Source: Hyphomicrobiales bacterium
GTDB taxonomy: Bacteria > Pseudomonadota > Alphaproteobacteria > Rhizobiales > Rhizobiaceae
DNA: 64,000 nucleotides
Direction of reading: 5' to 3'
NCBI GenBank assembly: GCA_900472675.1
Contig: UCJA01000014.1
Location: 232,962-296,961, forward strand
The notes under the pieces: generated by a model
Databases searched by the model: none
What the model was told of the DNA's origin: nothing
What the model saw: only the letters and a program-made list of their open reading frames with translations
Part shown: positions 17,378 to 26,091 of the stretch, piece after piece
Layout: each line of letters opens with the position of its first letter
Numbering within the stretch: the first letter of the stretch is position 1
Program-made: the position numbers and the translations under genes

Positions 17378-18433
17378 ATGTTATCCAAGCTTCGGCGTTA
17401 TCAGAAATTGCTTTCAGTCCTGGCGATTGGCATGGCCGTTTCCCTGACCGCCGTCGATATGGCTGAGGCACGCCGGGCAGGCGGGTTTGGCGGCTTCGGT
17501 AGCCGCGGCACCCGGACCTATTCCGCGCCTCCCTCGACGAATACGGCGCCCGCTCCGGCACCGGGGATGCAGCGCTCGATGACGCCTAACACCCAGCAGA
17601 ATGCTGCCCGTCCGCAGAACGGCGTCGCTCAGCCGGCAGCCCCGGGTCGTGGCATGTTCGGCGGCATGGCCGGTGGCTTGCTCGGTGGCCTGGCGCTCGG
17701 CGGCCTGTTCGGCATGATGATGGGCAACGGGTTCGGTGGTGGCATGGGCTTCCTCGGCATGTTGCTGCAGATCGCGCTGATCGGTGGCCTGGCGATGTTC
17801 GCCATGCGCTGGTTTGCCCGGCGCAGGCAGGCGGCCGGTCCTTCGGTTGGCGGCAACGGCGGCTTCGGCCAGCCGCGCGACAACTACGACGGCCCGAGCC
17901 AGAACACGGCGCCCGGCCAGAACACGTCCGGCTTCCAGATCCCCAAGATCGGTGGTTTGGGCGGTTTCGGTGGTGGTTCTGCCGCAAACCAGGCCCCGCC
18001 GCGCCAGGCAGGCCCGGAGACGGACGAAGTCGGGATCACCAACCGTGACCTCGACCAGTTCCAGAAGATGCTGCAGGATGTGCAGGCCGCCTACGGCGCT
18101 GAAGACTATGCAAAGCTTCGCGTCCTGACTACGCCGGAAGCCATGTCCTACCTTGCCGAAGAACTCGGAGAGAACGCCACCAAGGGCGTGAAGAACGAGG
18201 TTAAGGACGTGACGCTGCTGCAGGGCGATCTTGCCGAAGCCTGGCGCGAAAACGGCCAGGACTATGCGACGGTCGCAATGCGCTACTCGAGCATCGACTA
18301 CATGAAGGATCGCGACAGCGGCAAGGTTGCCGAGGGCGACCCCAGCACGCCGAGCGAAACGGTGGAAGTGTGGACCTTCGTGCGCAAGCCGGCCAATGAC
18401 TGGAAGGTCTCGGCCATCCAGGCTGCCGCCTAA
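17378..18433 (+). CDS. Tim44-like domain membrane protein
   Basis: 351 residues from the ATG at 17378, which has AAGAGGAG upstream. There is a signal or anchor segment (about 8-28), a Gly/Phe/Pro-rich region, and a glycine-zipper-like hydrophobic stretch (about 92-140: GGMAGGLLGGLALGGLFGMM). A positive stop, FARRRQ, follows. The C-terminal domain from about residue 215 resembles the Tim44/MrpL45 fold (QFQKMLQDVQAAYGAEDYAKLRVL is cut here to its helices). Family members are inner-membrane proteins of unclear function in bacteria. Its stop overlaps the stop of the opposite-strand DUF1810 gene by 4 bases. Confidence 0.75.
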   Translation: MLSKLRRYQKLLSVLAIGMAVSLTAVDMAEARRAGGFGGFGSRGTRTYSAPPSTNTAPAPAPGMQRSMTPNTQQNAARPQNGVAQPAAPGRGMFGGMAGGLLGGLALGGLFGMMMGNGFGGGMGFLGMLLQIALIGGLAMFAMRWFARRRQAAGPSVGGNGGFGQPRDNYDGPSQNTAPGQNTSGFQIPKIGGLGGFGGGSAANQAPPRQAGPETDEVGITNRDLDQFQKMLQDVQAAYGAEDYAKLRVLTTPEAMSYLAEELGENATKGVKNEVKDVTLLQGDLAEAWRENGQDYATVAMRYSSIDYMKDRDSGKVAEGDPSTPSETVEVWTFVRKPANDWKVSAIQAAA

Positions 18434-18855
18434 CGCAGAAGCGCCAGCGTGCGTTCATCGCGCACGCCACCGTAATACTTCTGAAGGGCTCGCTCGAAAG
18501 GCGAGCCCTTTTCGCTGACTGTCGCAAAGAGCGTCATGGAACTGCGGAACTTCAGGTCGTCGGGGGAGCCCAGGATGGAGCGGGCCGTCAGGCCGTTGTG
18601 GGTGAGCATGACGTCGGTGCATTCCACCAGGCGCTGCCCAAGCAGAGGGTCGGCCAGATAGGCTTCTGCTTCCCGGCGCGAGGCGATGGCGAACCGCTCA
18701 GCCATGATCGACAGGCCAAGGCCTGCGACCTGGGGGAAGATGTACCACATCCAATGCGTTCGCTTGCGGCCGTCGCGCAGTTCCCGCAGGACCTCGTCGT
18801 AGACAAGCGCCTGCGCGTCCGCAAACCGTCCCAGGCCGAATGCATCTCCGGTCAT
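18430..18855 (-). CDS. DUF1810 family protein
   Basis: 141 residues from the ATG at 18855. The family pattern is clear: an F-A-Q-A helix, then AL-E-L--G-K--HWMWYIFPQ, AERFAIASRREAEAYL, and a C-terminal MTLFATVSEKGSPFERALQKYYGG. Function is unknown. It is a short cytosolic alpha-helical protein. A longer start at 18936 is possible but adds no conserved sequence. It is convergent with the Tim44-like gene and divergent from the MscS gene. Confidence 0.8.
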   Translation of the reverse strand: MTGDAFGLGRFADAQALVYDEVLRELRDGRKRTHWMWYIFPQVAGLGLSIMAERFAIASRREAEAYLADPLLGQRLVECTDVMLTHNGLTARSILGSPDDLKFRSSMTLFATVSEKGSPFERALQKYYGGVRDERTLALLR

Positions 18856-18950
18856 CGCGTGGTCCTTCTGTGGGCTGCCATAAAAAGCGCGAAAACGTGA
18901 ACTTTTTGCGGCCGGGTTTAATATGCTGCACTGCACCCTAAATAGGGTGC

Positions 18951-20072
18951 ATGAGCAGATTCATCGAAGAATTTCGTGCAGGGACAGACTGGCTTCCGGA
19001 TTGGCTCGTCAGCGTCGGGGTGCTGACGGCCGCCTTCCTGATCGCCCTGATGGTTCATCGCATCGCTTTCCGCTTCTTTACGCGGTTGGTAGAGAAGCGC
19101 GACCTCTTCTGGCGGTCGCTGGTGTCGCGTGGCCGGCGTCCGCTGAGGCTGGCGATCATGACCTGGACGCTGTCGCTCGGAGCGACCATCGCACCGCTCA
19201 CGGTGAACCAGGCGGGCGTCATCCGCCATGTGCTGCTGCTCGGGTTCATTTTGGTGTTCGGCTGGTCCGCCAAGGCGGCTCTGCACATCTGGATGACGGT
19301 CTATCAGCGTCGGTTCAAGCTGGATGCCGAGGACAACCTTCTTGCCCGCGCGCATGTGACCCAGACGCGGATCGCCGAACGCATTGCCAGCATCATGATC
19401 GTGGCGCTGACCGTTGCGGCCGCGCTGATGACCTTCCCGGCGGTGCAGCAGTATGGCGTCAGCCTGTTCGCCTCGGCTGGTGTCGCCGGTATTGTGCTTG
19501 GTCTGGCGCTGCAGCCGGTGCTGAAGAACATCTTTGCCGGCATCCAGCTTGCCATCACCCAGCCGATCCGCATCGACGATGCGCTGATCGTGGAAGGGGA
19601 GTGGGGCAATGTGGAAGAGATCACGGCGACCTATGTGGTCGTCAAGCTGTGGGACTGGCGCCGGATGATCCTGCCGCTCAGCTATTTCATCGAGCAGCCT
19701 TTTCAGAACTGGACCCGCGAAGGGGCCTCCCTGATCGGCACGGTGATGATCTACCTGGATTATTCCGTTCCGCTCTCGGTGATCCGCAAGAAGGTCGACG
19801 AGATTACCGCCGGTTCCGCGCTGTGGGACAAGCGGGTGGTGGCCGTGCAGGTGACCGATTTTCGCGAGAGCACCATGGAGGTGCGCATTCTGGCCTCATC
19901 CACCAGTGCGCCCAAGGTGTTCGACCTGCGTTGCGAGATCCGCGAGAAGCTGATCGAATTCATCCAGCGGGAGTATCCGCAGGGCCTGCCGCGCATGCGC
20001 ACCGAAGGCACGGCGAACAGTGCCGGTTCCCTCGCTGGAGAGGTTTTGCGGCATTCGGCCCTGCATGGGTAG
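18951..20072 (+). CDS. MscS-family mechanosensitive ion channel
   Basis: 373 residues. Four or five membrane segments (about 18-40, 62-85, 92-110, 145-170, 176-195) end in the pore-lining helix. The MscS signature follows: SAGVAGIVLGLALQPVLKN, then the beta domain with QPIRIDDALIVEG and GNVEEITATYVVVKLWD. It releases solutes on hypo-osmotic shock. It is larger than classical MscS (286 residues) because of extra N-terminal membrane helices. A monocistronic unit. Confidence 0.85.
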   Translation: MSRFIEEFRAGTDWLPDWLVSVGVLTAAFLIALMVHRIAFRFFTRLVEKRDLFWRSLVSRGRRPLRLAIMTWTLSLGATIAPLTVNQAGVIRHVLLLGFILVFGWSAKAALHIWMTVYQRRFKLDAEDNLLARAHVTQTRIAERIASIMIVALTVAAALMTFPAVQQYGVSLFASAGVAGIVLGLALQPVLKNIFAGIQLAITQPIRIDDALIVEGEWGNVEEITATYVVVKLWDWRRMILPLSYFIEQPFQNWTREGASLIGTVMIYLDYSVPLSVIRKKVDEITAGSALWDKRVVAVQVTDFRESTMEVRILASSTSAPKVFDLRCEIREKLIEFIQREYPQGLPRMRTEGTANSAGSLAGEVLRHSALHG

Positions 20073-20483
20073 GAGAGGGCTGGTCAACCGGTTGTTAAGG
20101 ATGTTATCGGCTTTTTAGCGAATTCGAATCCATAATGGTTTCCGGGAGTGAATCACGCTGTCTCCGCCCGGGAGACCTGATGGAAATGCCGAAATGGACA
20201 CGGTTCAAAACCTGATCCCGCTGATGACTTTCTTCTTTGTGATCTACTGGTTCTTCAAGTGGGTCGTTTCCGACATGAACCGGAGCTCCGGCCGCTAAGC
20301 TTTTGGCCAGCGTTTTCGCGCCTGCCTGCTGAGCGGGAAAAGCTGCGCTTCTTGCGTCGGCGCCCAATCCTTTCTATATCCGACAGCAAATGCCCGGTCG
20401 GCGGCCGATCCCGCCCCGGCAGATGAACCGAGCCCTGAGGCGGGCATCGGCATTGCAGGACGCGACAGCGAAAGAGAGTTCCC
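20073..20483. other. Intergenic region between the MscS gene and mnmA
   Basis: 411 bases. The only coding candidate is the 34-residue ORF at 20194-20298, listed separately. TTAAGGATGTTAT near 20094 is a TTAA-rich stretch without CtrA spacing. No terminator with a T run was found. Confidence 0.4.
20194..20298 (+). CDS. Possible 34-residue single-span membrane protein
   Basis: A short ORF reading MDTVQNLIPLMTFFF... with an aromatic hydrophobic core (about residues 8-22: LIPLMTFFFVIYWFF) and a charged C-terminal tail ending in RSSGR. It looks like a genuine small membrane protein, with inside-positive residues after the helix. The ribosome site is weak (GGA about 10 bases upstream). Not recognised. 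Confidence is limited because ORFs this short arise by chance. Confidence 0.4.
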   Translation: MDTVQNLIPLMTFFFVIYWFFKWVVSDMNRSSGR

Positions 20484-21680
20484 GTGAACAGCCTGGATTT
20501 TGACAAGAGGCCGGAAGACACACGCGTCGTCGTGGCGATGTCTGGCGGCGTCGATTCCTCCGTCGTTGCAGGGCTTCTGAAACGCCAGGGATACGATGTG
20601 CTTGGCATCACGCTGCAGCTCTACGATCATGGCGCGGCCGTGCACCGGGCCGGCTCCTGCTGCGCGGGACAGGATATCGACGATGCGCGCCGCGTCTGCG
20701 AGACGCTCGGCATTCCGCATTACGTGCTCGACTACGAGCGGCGTTTCCGCGAAACCGTGATCAATCCGTTTGCCGAAGCCTATGCGATGGGCGAGACGCC
20801 CGTACCCTGCGTTGCCTGCAACCAGACGGTCAAGTTCGCCGACCTGCTGGCGACCGCACGGGAGCTCGGCGCCGATGCGCTGGCGACCGGCCACTACATT
20901 CGCTCGGCTGCCAATCCGAGCCCGGAGAACCCGAACCGGCGCGCACTCTTTCGCCCCTCCGACAGTGACCGCGACCAGAGCTGGTTCCTGTTTGCCACCA
21001 CGCAGGAGCAGATCGACTACCTGCGCTTTCCACTCGGCGGCATGCCGAAGGCGGAGGTGCGGGCGCTGGCCGAGGAGATGGGGCTGGTGGTTGCCAAGAA
21101 GGCCGACAGCCAGGACATCTGCTTCGTGCCTGCCGGCAAGTATGCCGACATCATCAACAAGGTGCGGCCGAATGCGGCGCTCGAAGGCGAGATCGTCCAC
21201 CTGGACGGTCGCGTGCTTGGCCGCCACGAGGGGATCCTCCACTACACGATCGGACAGCGCAAGGGACTGGGCGTGGCAACCGGTGAGCCGCTCTACGTGG
21301 TCTTTCTGGATGCGCGCTCGCGACGGGTGATCGTCGGGCCGAAGGAAGCGCTCGATACCCATCGGGTGTACCTTCGCGACATGAACTGGCTGGGCGACAG
21401 GCCGCTTGGCGAGGCGACAGCCGGCGGCTTTGCCTGCTTTGCCAAGGTGCGCTCGACGCGCCCGCCGACGCCCGCAACGCTGCACAGCGACGCGAGCGGC
21501 ATCTATGTAGACCTCGGCATCGGCGAGGCCGGCGTGGCGCCAGGCCAAGCCTGCGTGCTCTATTCGGGCGAGGGTGCGGATGAGCGGGTCTACGGCGGCG
21601 GCTTCATCCTGCGCTCGCAGCGGGCGGCCGATGCGGAGGCCTCGCTGCAGGCGCTTCTGGGCACGCCCGTCGCCGCCTGA
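20484..21680 (+). CDS. mnmA: tRNA-specific 2-thiouridylase MnmA
   Basis: 398 residues with a GTG start at 20484 (AAAGAGAG upstream). The PP-loop SGGVDSS is at 20-26, the catalytic Cys is in PCVACNQ, and the second Cys is in [15 protein letters not shown] and IGQRKGLG are also present. It thiolates U34 of tRNA-Glu, -Gln and -Lys. It directly precedes a tRNA gene on the same strand but is separated from it by a dedicated promoter. Confidence 0.95.
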   Translation: MNSLDFDKRPEDTRVVVAMSGGVDSSVVAGLLKRQGYDVLGITLQLYDHGAAVHRAGSCCAGQDIDDARRVCETLGIPHYVLDYERRFRETVINPFAEAYAMGETPVPCVACNQTVKFADLLATARELGADALATGHYIRSAANPSPENPNRRALFRPSDSDRDQSWFLFATTQEQIDYLRFPLGGMPKAEVRALAEEMGLVVAKKADSQDICFVPAGKYADIINKVRPNAALEGEIVHLDGRVLGRHEGILHYTIGQRKGLGVATGEPLYVVFLDARSRRVIVGPKEALDTHRVYLRDMNWLGDRPLGEATAGGFACFAKVRSTRPPTPATLHSDASGIYVDLGIGEAGVAPGQACVLYSGEGADERVYGGGFILRSQRAADAEASLQALLGTPVAA

Positions 21681-21735
21681 ACCGCACAAGGCGAGGGGTG
21701 CCTGGCGCCACCCCCGGAATTTCTCCTGTCCCCTG

Positions 21736-21765
21736 TTGACACTTCGGTGACACGGGTTTTATAAG
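21736..21765 (+). promoter_or_regulatory. Sigma-70-type promoter of tRNA-Met
   Basis: TTGACA (21736-21741) and TATAAG (21760-21765) are separated by 18 bases, close to consensus. This predicts transcription starting near 21772, about 44 bases before the mature tRNA. Confidence 0.75.
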
Positions 21766-21779
21766 CCGCACATCCAAAC

Positions 21780-21811
21780 GGACCCGCATGAGAACTCATG
21801 TGTTCGGGTCC
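21780..21811 (+). repeat. Compound palindrome in the pre-tRNA leader
   Basis: GGACCCG (21780-21786) pairs with CGGGTCC (21805-21811). Inside it CATGAG / CTCATG (21787-21800) pairs around AA. The transcript leader before the tRNA would fold into a 13-bp hairpin with a TGTT bulge, ending 4 bases before the tRNA 5' end, the RNase P site. Confidence 0.7.
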
Positions 21812-21815
21812 CTGT

Positions 21816-21892
21816 GGCGGGGTAGCTCAGGTGGTTAGAGCAGCGGAATCATAATCCGCGTGTCGGGGGTTCGAGTCCCTCTCCCGCTACCA
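21816..21892 (+). tRNA. tRNA-Met (CAT), elongator type
   Basis: 77 bases including an encoded CCA. The acceptor is GGCGGGG / TCCCGCT (G-T pairs at both ends), the D arm GCTC / GAGC, the anticodon arm GCGGA / TCCGC with loop ATCATAA (anticodon CAT at 21850-21852), and the T arm GGGGG TTCGAGT CCCTC. The first acceptor pair and arm sequences fit the elongator rather than the initiator tRNA. A lysidine-modified tRNA-Ile2 is the alternative for a CAT anticodon but fits less well. Confidence 0.93.
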
Positions 21893-22137
21893 TTTTTCTT
21901 CAGAATTGAATTACTGATTATGGCTTCTTGCGAGGCCTGCAGTCCGCCCTGTGTTGTGGCAACGCCCGCACGTTGTGGAACCTTGGCATGCGATAGCGAA
22001 GCGGTTACGCGCCGCGAGCGCTGACTTCGCCTCGTCTAGGCCATGGAGTGCTTTTCAGTGCACATCAATGTCCTCCCGTTTCAGGCGGCATGAATCCAGG
22101 GTAGCATTGGCTGAATTTGCAACTGAGGTAACGGGTC

Positions 22138-22791
22138 ATGGCTGACTATCGTGATGCGGCAGGCGGCGAAAACGCAGATGCTACAAATAGTGCAGCCACA
22201 CAGTTCCTAACGACCATGGCCGACCGTTTAGCCGTAGCGGAAGATCGGCTGTCCGTTCCGCACGGTACACTTGCTCGTCTTTACACCGAAACGGACCATA
22301 ATCTGGTTATAAAAATCATTGCCGCATGTGAAACCATGCTCAACGAACTCATTGAGCACTCGATGACATCCGGTCTTGGACTTGGCGTAAGTCAAACGAA
22401 GATCCGAGCTCTGAAGGCCGCAGCCGACCTATTGACGCGAGGCCTAAGTCTCCAAGGACGCCCATCAAAGATCTCACTGGCCAAATCATTGAACATGCTC
22501 GATACAGACGACGCTAAGTTTGTCGGTGCAGTAGCGCGTATCCGCAACAGATACGCTCACAATATCCGTAATTCTGACAGCAGGATCACCGACTTGGCAC
22601 CAAGCGAGCCGGATTTTTGGAAGAACTTGACCTACGGCTTGATTCTAAAAAAGGAAGAAGTTCCCGACGACCTGCTGAAGATTTTCGTAACGCAGGCGTT
22701 CGCTAATTTTCTTCACATTTCTGGACAACGAATCCATATTCAAAGTGGCGGCCTATTCGGGCTACTTTCCATTCCTGATAACGTGGACTGA
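22138..22791 (+). CDS. HEPN-like (MltR/AbiV-type) helical protein
   Basis: 217 residues, predominantly alpha-helical. A RIRNRYAHN segment gives the R-x4-H motif (Arg136, His141) typical of HEPN-fold RNases and of the related MltR and AbiV proteins. An earlier helix has the ETMLNELIEH pattern seen in the same group. Base and codon use (many TTA, AAA, ATA and CGA codons) are clearly less GC-rich than the neighbours. It sits just downstream of a tRNA gene, a common integration site. GAGGTAA precedes the ATG. A nuclease or toxin role is inference; no antitoxin partner is evident in the flanking DNA. Confidence 0.55.
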   Translation: MADYRDAAGGENADATNSAATQFLTTMADRLAVAEDRLSVPHGTLARLYTETDHNLVIKIIAACETMLNELIEHSMTSGLGLGVSQTKIRALKAAADLLTRGLSLQGRPSKISLAKSLNMLDTDDAKFVGAVARIRNRYAHNIRNSDSRITDLAPSEPDFWKNLTYGLILKKEEVPDDLLKIFVTQAFANFLHISGQRIHIQSGGLFGLLSIPDNVD

Positions 22792-23189
22792 TCCGTCATC
22801 CTGAGGCGACATTAACTCGGATAGCTAAAGAACAAAGCATGAACAAAACTGCCTGTGGATTAGCGGGTGCTGACCGAGCGCTGCGCTAACGATTCGCGCA
22901 TAATGCCGGGGTGCCGAGGTTGCGGACGCGCTAACACCGCTTCAAAATCCGCTTCCTCGGCTGGCTCCCCGGGGGAGGGAACGGTTACAGCCGTTCCCTC
23001 CCGACACTTTGTGGCCGTGAGGGTTAAAGTGCAAAGGCTGAAGTCAATATAGTTCGACTTTATCCACAAAACGGTATGTGGCTAAGTCGCCGCCCTCTCT
23101 TCCCTGAACGGGCAGATTTTCTCACAAATCAGGTCCGGCCACAGCTTAAGCAATAGCTGCTCTTAGCCAGCCCGGCAGCTTCTACCGGC
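22792..23189. other. Non-coding remainder of the post-tRNA segment
   Basis: 398 bases with no credible gene. It contains a perfect 12-bp inverted repeat at 22973-23002. An opposite-strand frame (22860-23069, 69 codons) exists but lacks a ribosome site and has no recognisable motif. The stretch is mixed in composition, AT-rich at both ends. Confidence 0.4.
22973..23002. repeat. Perfect 12-bp inverted repeat
   Basis: GGGAGGGAACGG and CCGTTCCCTCCC flank the 6-base loop TTACAG. Neither side has a T run, so it is not a standard terminator. It could be a recombinase or protein site, or a structured RNA at the edge of the acquired segment. Confidence 0.6.
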
Positions 23190-23948
23190 TTACCGCACCA
23201 TCCAGCCGCCATCGACCGGCAGCACGGTTCCTGTGACATAGGACGAGGCGTCGGCCGCAAAGAACAGGGCAGCGGTCGCCAGATCCTCCGGCTTGCCCCA
23301 GCGGCCGGCGGGGATGCGGGCTTCGATCTGCTGGTTGCGATCCACATCGTGGCGAAGTGCCTGCGTATTGTCGGTTTCCATGTAGCCCGGTGCGATCGCA
23401 TTGACGGTGATGCCGTGGGCGGCCAGTTCGTTGGCCATCGCCTTGGTCAGCCCGGCGATGCCGTGCTTGGACGCGGTATAGGCCGGAACGCGGATACCGC
23501 CCTGGAAGCTCAGCATGGAGGCGATGTTGATGATGCGGCCGGACCGGCCTGTCCCGACCATGTGCCTTGCCACCGCCTGCGACAGAAGGAAGGCAGACTT
23601 CAGGTTGACGTCGAGGACCGTATCCCAGTCTTCTTCCGTGTGGTCGAGAAGATTGGCGCGGCGGATCGTGCCGGAGTTGTTGACGAGGATATCGATACCG
23701 CCTAGGCGCTCTGCGATATCGGCGACGAGTGCGCCGGCTTGAAAGGGTTTCGACAGATCCACCTCCCAGGCCGCGAAACGGCGCCCGGTTGCCTCGATCA
23801 GCGCTGCGGTTTCCGGCATGGGCGAGGAGCCCAGCCCCGCGATGTCGGCACCGGCCTTCGCCAGCGCCAGGGCAATGCCCTGTCCCAGCCCCGTGCGGGC
23901 GCCGGTGACGAGGGCAGTCTTGCCGGCAAGATCAAACAGCGTGCTCAA
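23190..23948 (-). CDS. kduD: SDR dehydrogenase, KduD-like (2-keto-3-deoxygluconate 5-dehydrogenase type)
   Basis: 252 residues from a TTG start at 23948 with AAAAGGA upstream; no ATG exists near the conserved N-terminus FDLAGKTALVTGARTGLG. It overlaps the upstream ABC ATPase gene by 17 bases. The cofactor motif TGARTGLGQG, NNSGT, the catalytic YTASK and NAIAPGYM are present, and IINIASMLSFQGGIRVP is very KduD-like. KduD reduces or oxidises 2,5-diketo-3-deoxygluconate in pectin/uronate breakdown. It is the last gene of the eight-gene operon with kduI, which strengthens the name. Confidence 0.82.
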   Translation of the reverse strand: MSTLFDLAGKTALVTGARTGLGQGIALALAKAGADIAGLGSSPMPETAALIEATGRRFAAWEVDLSKPFQAGALVADIAERLGGIDILVNNSGTIRRANLLDHTEEDWDTVLDVNLKSAFLLSQAVARHMVGTGRSGRIINIASMLSFQGGIRVPAYTASKHGIAGLTKAMANELAAHGITVNAIAPGYMETDNTQALRHDVDRNQQIEARIPAGRWGKPEDLATAALFFAADASSYVTGTVLPVDGGWMVR

Positions 23949-25029
23949 TGCGAAGTCCTTTTTCGTCGAAGAGATGGATTGGCGCTGCCGATAGCGACAG
24001 GTCAATATCGGCGCCCGGAGTGAGCCTATGCTGGCCTGCCACGACCACCAGCATCTTTTCCCCGGCCAGATCAGCATGGATCACGGTTTCGGAGCCGAGC
24101 GCCTCGACCAGGCGGATCCTTGCGGGGATGCTCTGGTTCGCCCCGGTCGTGCCGCTGCCAAGCCCGATATGCTGCGGCCGCACGCCCAGCGTCACCTTGG
24201 CGCCCTGCACCAGTCCGCTGCCCTTTGAGGGGATCTCCAGGCGGTGATCGCCGGGTAGGGTCACGACGATGCTTTCGGGCGTTACGGACGCAATCGTGGC
24301 CTGCAGGAAGTTCATGTGCGGTGCACCGATGAAGCCTGCGACAAAGCGGTTGGCGGGCGTGTTGTAGAGATCGAGCGGCGAGCCCACCTGCTCGATGCGT
24401 CCGGCCCGCAGTACCACGATGCGGTCGGCAAGCGTCATCGCCTCGACCTGATCATGGGTGACGTAGATCATCGTCGAGGCAAGCCGCGCATGCAGGGCGG
24501 CCAGCTCGGCGCGGGTGGAGACGCGCAGTTCCGCATCGAGGTTGGACAGCGGCTCGTCGAGAAGGAAAGCGACCGGGCGGCGGACAATGGCCCTTCCGAT
24601 CGCCACGCGCTGGCGCTGGCCGCCGGAGAGCTGGCCTGGGCGGCGCTCGAGATAGGGCTCGATTTCCAGCATGCGGGCCGCCTCGGTGATCCTTTCCTTG
24701 ATCTCCGCCTTGGGCATTTTGGAGTTTTCCAGCCCGAAGGCGAGGTTCTGGCGGACGCTCATGTGGGGATAGAGCGCATAGGACTGGAAGACCATGGCGA
24801 GGCCGCGGTCGGCAGCCGTAACATCGTTGACCGGTTTGCCGTCGATGGCGATCTCGCCGCTGGTGATCTTTTCCAGCCCCGCGATGGCCCGCAGCAGGGT
24901 CGACTTGCCGCATCCGGACGGACCGACGAAGACCACCAGCTCGCCGCCGCGGATATCGAGGTCGATGCCATGCAGCACGTCGACGGCGCCGAACGACTTC
25001 TTGACGTTGGTGAGTTTGATCTGGCCCAT
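23932..25029 (-). CDS. CUT1 sugar ABC transporter ATPase (UgpC/MalK family)
   Basis: 365 residues. Walker A GPSGCGKST is at 36-44, the signature LSGGQRQRVAIGRA is near 134, the Walker B FLLDEPLSNLD and switch His in VTHDQ follow, then a C-terminal OB-like regulatory domain from about 235. It energises import through the two permeases encoded just upstream. A 9-base gap separates it from the second permease. Confidence 0.9.
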   Translation of the reverse strand: MGQIKLTNVKKSFGAVDVLHGIDLDIRGGELVVFVGPSGCGKSTLLRAIAGLEKITSGEIAIDGKPVNDVTAADRGLAMVFQSYALYPHMSVRQNLAFGLENSKMPKAEIKERITEAARMLEIEPYLERRPGQLSGGQRQRVAIGRAIVRRPVAFLLDEPLSNLDAELRVSTRAELAALHARLASTMIYVTHDQVEAMTLADRIVVLRAGRIEQVGSPLDLYNTPANRFVAGFIGAPHMNFLQATIASVTPESIVVTLPGDHRLEIPSKGSGLVQGAKVTLGVRPQHIGLGSGTTGANQSIPARIRLVEALGSETVIHADLAGEKMLVVVAGQHRLTPGADIDLSLSAAPIHLFDEKGLRIEHAV

Positions 25030-25038
25030 GGGGTTTCC

Positions 25039-26091
25039 TTATTTCAGGCCCGTGCCGGCAATGCCGGTGGTGATGAAGCGCTGCAGGAAGATGAACACCA
25101 GCACGACCGGGATCATCGTGACGACGGTCATTGACAGGATGAAGTGCCACTGCACGTTGAGTTCTCCGGAATAGATGCTGAGACCGACCTGCAGGGTGTA
25201 GAGCTCCTTGCGCGACAGCACGATCAGCGGCCAGAGAAAGTCGTTCCAGCGCCAGACGACCGAAAAGATCGCCAGCACGGCGAGCGCCGGCGCGGTCAAG
25301 GGCAGCACGATCCGCCAATAGATCTGCCACTCGGAGGCCTTGTCCATGCGCGCCGCATCGATCAGCTCGTCGGGGATGGTCAGCATGTACTGCCGCAGGA
25401 TGAAGACGCCGGTCGGCGTTGCCACCGTGGGCAGGATGACGCCCCAGAGATTGTTGAACAGCCCGAGCGTCGAAATGATCGAATAGAGCGGCACCATGAT
25501 CACTGACAGCGGCACCATCAGGGTCGCCAGAATGATCAGCATGGCGAAGGAGCGGCCGCGGAACTCGTATTTCGACAGTGCGAAGGCTGCCATGGAATTC
25601 ACGACCAGGGTGATCAGCGTCGCCATCACCGTCACGAAGACCGAATTGCCGAGATAGCGGAAGAAGTCGAAATGGACGAAGGGCTCGGTGTAGTTCTCGG
25701 TCGCAAAGGACAGGGCGCGCACCGGCTTGCGGTCGTTGATGCTGACGCGGATGGGTTCGCCCGGTGTCTGCGGATCGACCATCTGGCTGAACAGGCCGAT
25801 CCGTCGGACCTCCGCGAGCTTTTTGGTGGTGCCGTCCGGCAGGGTGACATCGTAGAGCACCAGGGGCTTGTCATAGCCCTGAACCGTCACCTGCTGGCTG
25901 GCATAGGGCAGGATGCTTGGCGGGAATTCGGCGAGTGCTGCCGGCGTCTTGAACGAAGAGAAAATCAGCCAGAGCGCCGGGCCGAACATGATCAGCAGCC
26001 CGCCGATCAACCAGACCCAGGTGACGATGTCCGTCCAGTGCCAGAACTTGCCGCCGCGGCGGCGAAGTATGAAGCCTATCGTCCTGCCCAT
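25039..26091 (-). CDS. CUT1 sugar ABC transporter permease (MalG/UgpE type)
   Basis: 350 residues from the ATG at 26091, which overlaps the stop of the preceding permease by one base (TGATG); longer upstream frames lie inside that gene. There are six predicted membrane segments, and the permease EAA motif is EL-IDAARMDKASEWQIYWRIVLPLTAPAL (shown in part). A large periplasmic loop of about 120 residues follows the first membrane segment, longer than in MalG homologues of about 280 residues. Confidence 0.88.
   Translation of the reverse strand: MGRTIGFILRRRGGKFWHWTDIVTWVWLIGGLLIMFGPALWLIFSSFKTPAALAEFPPSILPYASQQVTVQGYDKPLVLYDVTLPDGTTKKLAEVRRIGLFSQMVDPQTPGEPIRVSINDRKPVRALSFATENYTEPFVHFDFFRYLGNSVFVTVMATLITLVVNSMAAFALSKYEFRGRSFAMLIILATLMVPLSVIMVPLYSIISTLGLFNNLWGVILPTVATPTGVFILRQYMLTIPDELIDAARMDKASEWQIYWRIVLPLTAPALAVLAIFSVVWRWNDFLWPLIVLSRKELYTLQVGLSIYSGELNVQWHFILSMTVVTMIPVVLVFIFLQRFITTGIAGTGLK

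Noticed and set aside
20295-21689. 464-codon minus-strand open frame
   Set aside because: Antisense to mnmA, whose PP-loop and catalytic Cys residues are clear.
22860-23069. 69-codon minus-strand ORF after the HEPN-like gene
   Set aside because: It spans the 12-bp inverted repeat, lacks a ribosome site and has no recognisable sequence; kept as non-coding.
21893-23189. Second copy of the tRNA-Met 3' end marking an integrated element
   Set aside because: No direct repeat of the T-arm and acceptor sequence was found to the right within the segment or before kduD.
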